Shown here: positions 26,484-34,191 of the stretch, piece by piece
How the letters are laid out: the number at the start of each line of letters is the position of its first letter
How positions within the stretch are numbered: position 1 is the first letter of the stretch
Assembly: GCA_026417735.1 (NCBI GenBank)
Contig: JAOACR010000007.1
Coordinates: 186,001-250,000 of the forward strand
Direction: 5' to 3'
DNA: 64,000 bases
From: Kiritimatiellia bacterium
GTDB lineage: Bacteria; Verrucomicrobiota; Kiritimatiellia; PWTM01
The notes under the pieces: generated by a model
Seen by the model: only the letters and a program-made list of their open reading frames with translations
What the model was told of the DNA's origin: nothing
Databases searched by the model: none
Made by a program: the position numbers and the translations under genes

Positions 26484-27248
26484 ATGAATCCGGCTGTTGT
26501 GCTCGGACTGCTGCTGGGGTTCACATTGACCGCGCGCGCGGCGTCCGCACCGAACGTTTCATTCGATCGCTACCAGGTGATTCTTGATCGCCAGCCGTTC
26601 GGTGTGCCGCTGCAGACCACTGCGACCGAGACCTCGGCGGCACCGGCGCTGGTCGTTGGACCGGGCGGAGAAGCGCTGGGCCTGCGCGCCTGCAGTCTGG
26701 TGATGATCGAAGGGGAGGGGCCGCGCGCGGGGCTTGTCGAGGTGAAGGGCGGCAAAAGTTACATGTTGTCGCCGGGCGAGACGATCGACGGGATCCGGCT
26801 CGTGTCAGTGGACATGAATGAGGAGCAGATTGTGATCCAGCGGGGCACGGAGATGGCGGTGCTGAAGCTGAAAGAAGCCAGTCCGACTGAACGCCGCACC
26901 TCCGTTGCCGGCGGTTCGCTGAGTCGACCCGGGCTCACACGCACGCTGACGATCGGGAACGTGCCGTCCTCGTCCGCCGCGCCGTCGCCCCCGGTGGTGC
27001 CTCCGCCGGCGCCGCCACGACTGCAGGGCGAAGAGCTTCAGCGGCATCTCCAGCAGTACCAGATGGAAGTGATCCGCAAGGGGTTGCCGCCACTGCCGAT
27101 CCCGCTGACGCCGGAGATGGACCGCCAGCTGGTCCAAGAGGGAGTGCTGCCACCGCAGGAACCGGTGGTGATTCAGCAGGGCGGTGCCCAGATCATCATC
27201 GCCCCCCAGCCCGCGGTGCCCGCGGCCAATGCGCCGGTCACTCAGTAG
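26484..27248 (+). CDS. Secreted protein, possibly T2SS GspC-like
   Basis: 254 residues. Signal peptide (MNPAVVLGLLLGFTLTARA), then a domain beginning 'VSFDRYQVILDRQPFG', with a central stretch (LGLRACSLVMIEGEG to 'IVIQRGTEMAVLKL') that resembles the homology region of type II secretion GspC/PilP-like proteins. The C-terminal third is Pro/Gln-rich and low in complexity. No other secretion genes are adjacent, so the GspC link rests on local sequence feel only; otherwise a hypothetical periplasmic protein. Confidence 0.55.
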   Translation: MNPAVVLGLLLGFTLTARAASAPNVSFDRYQVILDRQPFGVPLQTTATETSAAPALVVGPGGEALGLRACSLVMIEGEGPRAGLVEVKGGKSYMLSPGETIDGIRLVSVDMNEEQIVIQRGTEMAVLKLKEASPTERRTSVAGGSLSRPGLTRTLTIGNVPSSSAAPSPPVVPPPAPPRLQGEELQRHLQQYQMEVIRKGLPPLPIPLTPEMDRQLVQEGVLPPQEPVVIQQGGAQIIIAPQPAVPAANAPVTQ

Positions 27249-27352
27249 CGGCTTTCCGCGTCGTGAGGCGCGGCGATCTGTACGGAATGGTGGCGCGGAA
27301 GGCTCGACGGGTGGGGTGTGGCGACGGCGCGTGGACGCCGCGGCTGCGGCGG

Positions 27353-28444
27353 ATGAGCAGGCGCGACGGGTTGCGCTGCGCGAGGGTGCTGGGGTTGGTG
27401 GCAATGGTGGCAGAGGCGTGCGCGGGTGAGCCCTCCGGGTCGGCCGCGATGCCCGGCAGAGAAGAGGAACAGTCCCGCACCGGTTATTACCAACACCGCG
27501 CCTGTCTGGACCACGCGACGGGCCCGTGGCATCCGGAGCAGCCGGAGCGCCTCCGTGCGATCGAAGCGGCGCTGAAGAGGGAACGACTCTGGTTGCGGTT
27601 GCGGCACATGTCGCCGGCGCCGGCGACGATCGAGACGCTGCGCTTGGTCCATGATGCCGACTATGTCGAGCAGGTGCGGCGGGAGATCTTGGCGGGCCGG
27701 GCGGAGCTGAGCACCGGTGATACGCCCATTAGCCGTGGTAGCTGGGAGGCGGCGACGCATGCCGCCGGCGCGGTGTGCGACGCGGTGGATGCGGTGCTGG
27801 ATCGGCGGCTGCGCAACGCGTTCTGTGCGGTCCGGCCGCCCGGACATCACGCCACCCCGAATCGTGGGATGGGTTTTTGCATCTTCAACAATGTCGCCAT
27901 CGGGGCGCGACATGCCCTTCTGCGCCGGGGTCTGCGGCGGGTGCTGATCGTCGATTGGGACGTACACCACGGGAAGGGACCGCAGGCCGCCTTTTGGGAG
28001 GATCCCGCTGTGTTGAAGTTTCATCGTCACCGGCGGGGCATCTATCCCGGTACTGGCTGGCCTTCGGAACGGGGGGAAGGACCGGCCCGCGGGCGCGTGA
28101 TCAACTGCCCAGTTCCTGCGGGCAGCGGTGTTGCGGAATTCGAGCGGGCGATCGCGGAGCAGCTGCTGCCCGCCGCCCGGTCGTTCCGTCCGGAGCTGAT
28201 TCTGGTGTCCGCGGGCTATGACGCACACCGGAATGACCCGTTGGGGGGGCTGGCGCTGACCACAGCAGATTTTGCTCAGCTGACGCGACGGGTTCTGGAC
28301 CTCGCCGACGAGTGCTGCGACGGCCGGGTCGTGATGGTGCTAGAGGGAGGTTACAATTTCCACGCGCTGGGGGATTCCGTCGCGGCGACGATCCGGGAGA
28401 TGATCGAGCGGTCTTCCATGCCACGTCCCGACCGACCGGACTGA
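27353..28444 (+). CDS. Histone deacetylase-like (acetoin utilisation / deacetylase) family protein
   Basis: About 363 residues from the ATG at 27353; GTG 27263 and ATG 27287 are in frame upstream and cannot be excluded. The family's zinc site and active-site motifs are complete: RPPGHHA, GFCIFNNVAIGA, VDWDVHHGKG, 'YPGTGW' and SAGYDAHRNDPLGG (Asp and His zinc ligands). These enzymes remove acetyl or related acyl groups from amines (polyamines, lysines). The chosen start gives a hydrophobic stretch (VLGLVAMVAEACAG) like a signal or lipoprotein leader, which would make this an exported deacetylase; that depends on the start. A 6-bp hairpin (TCCGAC-ACA-GTCGGA) directly follows the stop. Confidence 0.85.
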   Translation: MSRRDGLRCARVLGLVAMVAEACAGEPSGSAAMPGREEEQSRTGYYQHRACLDHATGPWHPEQPERLRAIEAALKRERLWLRLRHMSPAPATIETLRLVHDADYVEQVRREILAGRAELSTGDTPISRGSWEAATHAAGAVCDAVDAVLDRRLRNAFCAVRPPGHHATPNRGMGFCIFNNVAIGARHALLRRGLRRVLIVDWDVHHGKGPQAAFWEDPAVLKFHRHRRGIYPGTGWPSERGEGPARGRVINCPVPAGSGVAEFERAIAEQLLPAARSFRPELILVSAGYDAHRNDPLGGLALTTADFAQLTRRVLDLADECCDGRVVMVLEGGYNFHALGDSVAATIREMIERSSMPRPDRPD

Positions 28445-28459
28445 TCCGACACAGTCGGA
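28445..28459 (+). terminator. Small hairpin after HDAC-like gene
   Basis: TCCGAC, loop ACA, GTCGGA immediately after the stop codon. No T-run; weak terminator candidate. Confidence 0.3.
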
Positions 28460-28505
28460 CGGTGAGCGGTCAGAATTCCGCGCTGTTCCGCCGGCTGCAG
28501 TCGGG

Positions 28506-28533
28506 TTGACCCGGCGTCTCGGCGCGCGATACT
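28506..28533 (+). promoter_or_regulatory. Promoter of tRNA-Arg
   Basis: TTGACC (28506-28511), 16-base spacer, GATACT (28528-28533); 12 bases to the first base of the mature tRNA. Confidence 0.6.
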
Positions 28534-28545
28534 GTGCGCAACGGC

Positions 28546-28622
28546 GCACCCGTAGCGCAACTGGACAGAGCATCAGACTTCGGATCTGAGGGTTGCAGGT
28601 TCGAATCCTGCCGGGTGCGCCA
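28546..28622 (+). tRNA. tRNA-Arg (anticodon TCG)
   Basis: 77 bases with CCA encoded. Acceptor stem GCACCCG (28546-28552) pairs with CGGGTGC (28612-28618), discriminator G, CCA at 28620-28622. The anticodon loop CTTCGGA sits on a 5-bp stem TCAGA/TCTGA, giving anticodon TCG, which reads CGN arginine codons. T-arm GCAGG-TTCGAAT-CCTGC is canonical. Own promoter. Confidence 0.95.
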
Positions 28623-28739
28623 GGCCGCCGTTTGCGTGGATGAGAACCTTCACCTCCCCGCTTGGCGAATGGGGGCACCGCGGTCGAAGCATCGAGAAGA
28701 GCGCATCGGCGCAACCCTCACGGTCCGAGAGAGCCCGGC

Positions 28740-29420
28740 ATGAAGTGGTTTCGACGGCGGACGATGTGGTGGCCGACCTGGCGCGTTTGGCTGTTGGTGA
28801 TGGTGGCAATGGTCGGGATGGGACACCTGGCGGCGCCCGCGCTGTACGACCTGCTCTCGCCGCGGGACGATGGTAAGGCGGATGTTCTCGTGATTGAGGG
28901 CTGGATTCCTGATTTTGCGGTGCCCGAGGTCCTCAGGCGGATCGAGAGCAATCCGGACGCGCGGGTGGTGACGACGGGTGGGCCCGTCGAACATGGGGGT
29001 TACCTGCAGGAGTGGCGCACCTATGCGGAGGCGGCACGTGCGACGTTGCTGGCGGCGGGCGCCCCGAGCGGACGCGTGGTCGCGGTCCCTGCACCGGCCT
29101 GCCGAACGGATCGAACCTTTGCCTCCGCGTTGGCGTTGAAGCGGTATCTGGAGGAGAGCGGCGTCGGAGGGGGGCGGGTCAGCGTGGTGACGCTCAGTGT
29201 GCACGCGCGACGCAGCCGCGCGTTGTTTCAGAGGGCTCTCGGCGGGGCGTTTCAGGTGGGCAGCGAGCCCTACGAAAGCCCGCAGTTCGGCCGGAGGGAC
29301 TGGTGGAGGAGCAGCGAAGGGGTGCGATGGGTGTTGAGTGAAACGATCGCGGCGGTCCATGCGTGGCTGTGCCCGCCCCGTCCGCCGCTGGCGATGGACG
29401 AAATGACGGCGGGGCGGTGA
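28740..29420 (+). CDS. YdcF/SanA-like (DUF218) membrane-anchored protein
   Basis: 226 residues from the ATG at 28740, with GAGAG nine bases upstream. One N-terminal membrane helix (WRVWLLVMVAMVGMGHLAAPAL) and then a DUF218-type domain starting 'ADVLVIEGWIPDFAVPEVL', followed by 'VVTTGGPVEHGGYL', 'RTDRTFASALALKRYLEE' and 'VSVVTLSVHARRSRALFQRAL', which match the order of the family's conserved segments (acidic start, TGG, DRTF-type, S.H..R). DUF218 proteins act at the cell envelope with unknown chemistry. The sulfatase gene follows after 23 bases. Confidence 0.75.
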   Translation: MKWFRRRTMWWPTWRVWLLVMVAMVGMGHLAAPALYDLLSPRDDGKADVLVIEGWIPDFAVPEVLRRIESNPDARVVTTGGPVEHGGYLQEWRTYAEAARATLLAAGAPSGRVVAVPAPACRTDRTFASALALKRYLEESGVGGGRVSVVTLSVHARRSRALFQRALGGAFQVGSEPYESPQFGRRDWWRSSEGVRWVLSETIAAVHAWLCPPRPPLAMDEMTAGR

Positions 29421-29443
29421 GACGCGAGCGGAAAGTGCGGCCC

Positions 29444-30970
29444 GTGAGGTTCACCTCGTGGATCGCTTTCGCGCTGGCGGCGGGCGCAGGGCTCGCGGCT
29501 CCGGTTCAGCGACCGAACTTCCTGCTGATTGTGGTCGACGATCAGTCCCCGTTTGATTTTCGGTTCTACGATACGGCCTCGCGGTTGCGCGCCCCCGCGA
29601 TCGAGCGGCTGGCCGCAGAGGGGGTGGTGTTCGAGACGGCCGTGCACATGGGCTCATTCTCCGCTGCGGTGTGCACTCCCTCGCGGTACATGATCATGAC
29701 CGGCCGCTCGCTCTGGCACCTACCGATCAGCCCGACCCCGATCCCGCGGTGTCCGTCGGGGATCGAAACGAACACGATGGCGGCTGTGTTTCGCCGGGCC
29801 GGCTATGTGACGATGCACACCTCCAAGGTCGGCAACAGCTACAAAGGTGCGAACCGGCAGTTTGAAGTTCGTCGCGACGCGACGAAGCGGGGGCCGGGCG
29901 AAGAGGACGGCAGCGCGTGGCACGCGAACCAGGTGCTGGCTTTCCTTCGGGAGTGGGGCACGGCGGGCGATGCTCGGCCGTTCTTCATCCATTTGGGATT
30001 TTCTCATCCGCACGACCCGCGTGATGCCCCGCAGGTACTGCTGCGACGCTACGGCGCGGTCAATGTGAAGAATCCGGCGGAGGTGTCGGAGGCCAGTGCG
30101 GCGACACCACCACTGCCGCTGAACTGGCTTCCGCGACATCCCTTCCCGCATGGTCACGAGGACGTCCGTGACGAGGTCGCAGTACCGGGCGTGGGCACCG
30201 ACCGTTCGCCGCGCGTGATCCGCAACGAGCTCGGCCGTCAGTACGCATGCGTCGAAAACATCGACCGCCAAATCGCGCGGGTTCGGGAACGGTTGGAACA
30301 GATGGGCGAATGGACTCGCACCTATGTGATCTACACCGCGGACAATGGCATTTCGATCGGTCGGCACGGGCTGATGGGCAAACAAACGTTGTATGAGCAC
30401 GCGTGGCGGGTCCCCTTCGTTGTTCGCGGACCCGGTGTGCCGGCGGGCGTGCGAGTGCGGGGAAACATTTATCTCAGCGATGTGCTTCCAACCCTGTGCG
30501 ACCTGGCCGGCATTCCGCCGCCGCCGACGGTAGAGGGACAGAGCTTTCGCGCCGTGCTCGAGGGGCGCAGGGCGGCGTTGCGCGAGGTGCTTTACGGCGC
30601 ATACTGCGGCGGGGCGAAACCCGGAATCCGCTGTGTGCGCGAGGGCGACTGGAAGCTCATTGCGTATCACAACGGCACGGCGACCGGCCGCCGCGTGCAA
30701 CTGTTCAACCTTCGCGACAACCCCTGGGAACTGCTGCCGGAACACCGAGCGCCGGAGGTTGTCGCCGCACTCGGCCGCTGTCCGGCGGCGGCTGAGACGG
30801 ATCTCGCCGGTGACCCGCGTTTCGCTTCGCAGCTTGCGCGAATGCAGGCGCTGTTGCTATCGGAGATGCGCCGGCTCGACGACCCGTGGCGGCTGTGGTT
30901 TGAGCCAAACGAGGGGCGGGTAGCTCCCACCGACAAGGCCAGGCCGGATGGCCCTCCAAGTACGCTGTGA
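29444..30970 (+). CDS. Arylsulfatase (S1 family)
   Basis: 508 residues from the GTG at 29444 (GGAAAG upstream), which starts a signal peptide (VRFTSWIAFALAAGAGLAAP). Sulfatase landmarks: metal-binding 'PNFLLIVVDDQS', the active-site CTPSR with Cys77 to be converted to formylglycine, 'TSKVGNSYK', 'YTADNGISIGRHGLMGK', and a late IRCVREGDWKLI. The Cys-type active site needs an FGE or anSME maturase, not seen in this window. Secreted sulfatases of this kind remove sulfate esters from marine polysaccharides such as fucoidan, ulvan or carrageenan. Intact, unlike the related gene downstream. Confidence 0.92.
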   Translation: MRFTSWIAFALAAGAGLAAPVQRPNFLLIVVDDQSPFDFRFYDTASRLRAPAIERLAAEGVVFETAVHMGSFSAAVCTPSRYMIMTGRSLWHLPISPTPIPRCPSGIETNTMAAVFRRAGYVTMHTSKVGNSYKGANRQFEVRRDATKRGPGEEDGSAWHANQVLAFLREWGTAGDARPFFIHLGFSHPHDPRDAPQVLLRRYGAVNVKNPAEVSEASAATPPLPLNWLPRHPFPHGHEDVRDEVAVPGVGTDRSPRVIRNELGRQYACVENIDRQIARVRERLEQMGEWTRTYVIYTADNGISIGRHGLMGKQTLYEHAWRVPFVVRGPGVPAGVRVRGNIYLSDVLPTLCDLAGIPPPPTVEGQSFRAVLEGRRAALREVLYGAYCGGAKPGIRCVREGDWKLIAYHNGTATGRRVQLFNLRDNPWELLPEHRAPEVVAALGRCPAAAETDLAGDPRFASQLARMQALLLSEMRRLDDPWRLWFEPNEGRVAPTDKARPDGPPSTL

Positions 30971-31262
30971 GCGTAGAAGGTTGTCGCCATGCTGCATGTG
31001 GACTGGCTGTGATGGCGTCTGATGGGTGGCCCTGCGCCCCTCTGGGGCCGCACCAGCAGCGGCCGGAGGGATGGCCGGGGCTGTGCCGGCGACTGGCGCA
31101 CGAGATGGTGTTGTCGCGGAACCGCAGTGTGGGAAATGAGGCCCGGTGGGTGCGCGGGGTGGGTTCCTGCGGCGCGGCCCAGACTTGACCGCGGACAGGA
31201 CCGTAGCTGATCCTCGGACGAAGAGTGACCCCCACTGACACGGAGGCAGAGCTGGGGGGGCG
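30971..31262. other. Gap between intact and decayed sulfatase genes
   Basis: 292 bases with no supported gene, RNA or repeat. Short open frames here have no signal, motif or ribosome site. Confidence 0.5.
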
Positions 31263-32352
31263 TTGGCAGCGATGGCCGCCTCGCTCGCGAGCGCGGCAGT
31301 CCAGCCGAACATCGTTCTGATCGTGGCTGACGATCTGGGGGTGGAGTGTATCGGCGTGTACGGTGGTGAGTCGTACCAGACACTGAGCCTCGACCGCCTC
31401 GCGGCCGAGGAGGTTTGGTTCGAGCATTTTCATGTGATGCCGCTATGCACCCTGACGCGCGTGGAGCTGATGACCGGACTGTACAACATCCGCAACTCCG
31501 TGCAGTTTGGCCGGCTTCTCAACGGCGCGCAGACCTTTGTTCACGTGTTTCGGGACGCGGGATATGCGACCGCAGTGTTCGGCAAGTGGCAGCTGGGTTC
31601 CGAACCGGATCTTCCCCGACGTGCCGGCTTTGAGGAAGCGGTGCTCTGGCAGCACACCCGAAGGCCGCCCGGATACGCGAACCCGGGCCTCGAAATCAAC
31701 GGTGTCGAGACCAACTTCCGGGGGCGCTTATGGCCGTGCGCTGGTCCACGACTTTGCGATTTCGTTCCTGCGGAGCCACCGAGACCGGCCATTCCTGCTC
31801 TCCTATCCGATGACGCTCGTTCACTCGCCGTTTCAGCCCCCTCCCAACATCGGCGATTCGAATCCCGATGCCCGTGGGGAGGGCAACAATAATCCTTGTT
31901 ACTTTGCCGACATGGTCGCATACATGGACCGGCTCGTGGGCGGGCTCGATGCGGAGCTTGCCGCGCTGGGGCTCCGCCTGCCGACCATCTGTGAGGTGGC
32001 CGGCATTCCGGTGCCGAGCGGTCTCGACGGCGTCAGTCTGCTTCCCCAGGTTAGCCGCGAGACGGGCCGCCCGCGGGAATGGCTTTACGCGTGGTAGTCG
32101 CCCCGCCAAAACGCCCGCGAACATTCGGTGGTCGAGTTTGCCTGGGACCAGCGATGGAAGCTCTATCGGGACGGTCGCATCTTTGAGATCGCGGTAGATC
32201 TGGACGAACGCCGACCGGTTGACCCCGCCGCCGTGCCGGCTGACGGCCGGCCCGCGTCCCAGAAGCTGACGGCGGCGCTGGCGCAATTTGAGGGAGCTCG
32301 TGCATCGGAACTCGATGCGCTTCCCAGCGCCCCGCGTGAGTCGTCTGGCTGA
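31263..32352 (+). pseudogene. Decayed arylsulfatase (frameshift, internal deletion, stop)
   Basis: The first frame encodes a sulfatase N-terminus ('PNIVLIVADDLGVECIGVYGG', 'LMTGLYNIRNS', FGKWQLGSEPD). The active-site segment reads PLCTLTR instead of CTPTR-type, losing the proline of the formylglycine signature. Around 31720-31735 homology jumps to the +2 frame (GRALVHDFAISFLRSHRDRP, FADMVAYMDRLVGG). After 'AELAALGLR' the text goes straight to LPTICEVAGIPVP, so roughly 70-90 residues holding the DNG metal motif are missing. At 32095-32097 a TAG replaces the Tyr codon of the usual W-Y-S-P-R, and the same frame then continues (FAWDQRWKLYRDGR) to 32352. Not functional. Confidence 0.88.
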
Positions 32353-32484
32353 TTCCCGGGCGAGGGGTCGGATCCATGCTGCCAGAGGACTCGCGCTGAA
32401 CCTCCGCCGCAGTTCGGCTCCGCGGCCAACGTTGTCGGAGCTGCCCCTCCGGTGCGGGCGGTCACATTCGACGGCCGGCTCTGC

Positions 32485-32490
32485 TATTCT
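32485..32490 (+). promoter_or_regulatory. -10-like hexamer for leaderless start of rlmI
   Basis: TATTCT, 7 bases before the ATG at 32498; only pyrimidine-rich sequence lies between, with no Shine-Dalgarno. -35 unclear. Confidence 0.4.
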
Positions 32491-32497
32491 CCTTCTC

Positions 32498-33703
32498 ATG
32501 CCGCTTGCCACCGTGAACGTCCGGCTCGCGCCTGGTCGTGACACCAGTGTGCGCAACCGACATCCCTGGCTTTTTTCCGGCGCGATCGCGTCGGTGGAGG
32601 GCGGCGATGGCTCGATGATTGCGCAGGCAGAAGTGTTCGACGCAGATGGCCGGTGGCTTGCGCGGGGGGTGTTTCATGCGGAGGCAGAGCTGGCGGTTCG
32701 CCTCTACACGTGGAATCCCGACGAGGCGATCGGGCCCGAGATGGTGGCGCGGCGGATTCAGGCCGCCTGCAATCGCCGCGCCGCCGTGCTCGGCGTGATG
32801 CCGGATCCCGACACCGACGCGTTCCGCCTGGTTCATTCGGAGGCGGATGGTCTGTCGGGGCTGGTCGTGGACCGGTACGCGAACCGTCTCTCGGTGCGGG
32901 TGGGGGCGGCCGCGATCGAAGCGTGGCTCGATGGCGTGCTGGACGCTCTCTCGGAAATCACCGGCATTCGGGATGTGGTGGTGCGCGCCGATGCGGACGG
33001 AGCCGCGCGAGAGCGGTTGGACGCCGCCGCCATTGCGGCGCGCACTCGCGGGCCGGAGACTGCGGAGTTCCGAGAAAGCGGTGCGGTGTTCACCGCGGAT
33101 CTCGCCGGCGGACAAAAGACCGGTTTTTTCTTGGATCAGCGCGAGAATCGGCGACGAGTCGCGAAATGGGCACGGGGGCGCCGGCTGCTCAGTGCGTACT
33201 GTTACAGCGGTGCGTTCGAGGTGATCGCGGCCCGGGCGGGTGCGACCTCAATCGTGGGGATCGACACCTCGGAGGCGGCGCTGGCGGCGGCCCAGCGGCA
33301 CCATCAGCTCAACCGCACGACCGTACCCGTCGAATATCTGCGCGCAGACGTGCCCTCCGCGTTGCGGCGCTTCCGCGATGAAGGGCGGTCGTTTGATCTG
33401 ATCGTGCTCGACCCGCCGAAGTTTGCGGTTCATCGCGGGCAGGTCGAGCGAGCGTTGCGCGCCTATAAGGACATCAACCTGCTGGCGATCAAACTGCTGG
33501 CTCCGGGCGGCGTGTTGGCCACGTTCTCCTGTTCAGGGCTTGTTGGGGCCGATTTGTTTGCGGACATGCTGCGGTGGGCGGCGGCAGATTCGGGGCGGGA
33601 CCTGCGCCTTGTGGAGCGGCTGGGTCAACCGTTTGACCATCCGGTGCTGGCCACCTGCCCGGAAACGGGCTATCTGATCGGAGCGATCGGGATGGTGGAG
33701 TAG
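32498..33703 (+). CDS. rlmI: Class I SAM-dependent rRNA methyltransferase, RlmI-like
   Basis: 401 residues, the normal RlmI size. N-terminal PUA domain ('RHPWLFSGAI'), a central EEHEE-like region ('LVHSEADGLSGLVVDRYANRLSV'), then the Rossmann domain: 'GQKTGFFLDQRENRR', LSAYCYSGAFEVIAARAG (SAM site), the LDPPKFA motif near 308, and 'LATFSCSGLVG' with the catalytic Cys. RlmI methylates C1962 of 23S rRNA at carbon 5. Start chosen at the PUA domain and supported by a -10 hexamer 7 bases upstream. The DUF721 gene follows after 4 bases. Confidence 0.9.
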   Translation: MPLATVNVRLAPGRDTSVRNRHPWLFSGAIASVEGGDGSMIAQAEVFDADGRWLARGVFHAEAELAVRLYTWNPDEAIGPEMVARRIQAACNRRAAVLGVMPDPDTDAFRLVHSEADGLSGLVVDRYANRLSVRVGAAAIEAWLDGVLDALSEITGIRDVVVRADADGAARERLDAAAIAARTRGPETAEFRESGAVFTADLAGGQKTGFFLDQRENRRRVAKWARGRRLLSAYCYSGAFEVIAARAGATSIVGIDTSEAALAAAQRHHQLNRTTVPVEYLRADVPSALRRFRDEGRSFDLIVLDPPKFAVHRGQVERALRAYKDINLLAIKLLAPGGVLATFSCSGLVGADLFADMLRWAAADSGRDLRLVERLGQPFDHPVLATCPETGYLIGAIGMVE

Positions 33704-33707
33704 GCCG

Positions 33708-34166
33708 ATGACCGGGCGGCGTGAGGTCTACGGCGCAGAACGCGGTGGGGATGACCGGCTCAGCGAGCAGGTGCGGATTCGTCCCAGCAGTGGTGCCCGC
33801 CGGCCGCCACCGCCGCTGCGATCAGCGCAGCCCATCGGCAAGATCGTCGAACAAGTGGTCCTTGACATTGCTCAGCGATTGCCGCGCGAGAGCGCTGAAG
33901 GGGATGTTCGCTGCCGGTTGTTGCGCGAATGGCCGCAGCTGGTCGGTTCGCGGCTGGCGGGCCTTTTGCGGCCGGGACCATCCTCCGCGGCGACGCCCGC
34001 GACGCTCGTCGTCTGGGCGCGCAATCCGGTGGCGATGTCCGAGGCGGCGCGTCAGCTGCGGGACCTCGCCGAGCGAATCCGCAGTCGGTTGCCGGACGCG
34101 CCCTGGAGGCGGGTCCAGTTTCGTCTCGAGCCAACCGATCTGACGGAACCGGAGGAGGGGCAGTAG
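33708..34166 (+). CDS. DUF721 family protein
   Basis: 152 residues with GGAG 8-9 bases before the ATG. After a basic, Pro-rich N-terminus comes the DUF721 core: 'IGKIVEQVVLDIAQRLP', LLREWPQLVGSRLA, 'ATLVVWARNPVAMSEAARQL' and 'RVQFRL'. DUF721/DciA-type proteins include loaders of the replicative helicase, but short versions like this are only loosely related, so function is not assigned. Likely co-transcribed with rlmI. Confidence 0.75.
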   Translation: MTGRREVYGAERGGDDRLSEQVRIRPSSGARRPPPPLRSAQPIGKIVEQVVLDIAQRLPRESAEGDVRCRLLREWPQLVGSRLAGLLRPGPSSAATPATLVVWARNPVAMSEAARQLRDLAERIRSRLPDAPWRRVQFRLEPTDLTEPEEGQ

Positions 34167-34191
34167 CGGGCTCGTGCTGCCGGCGCGGCGC

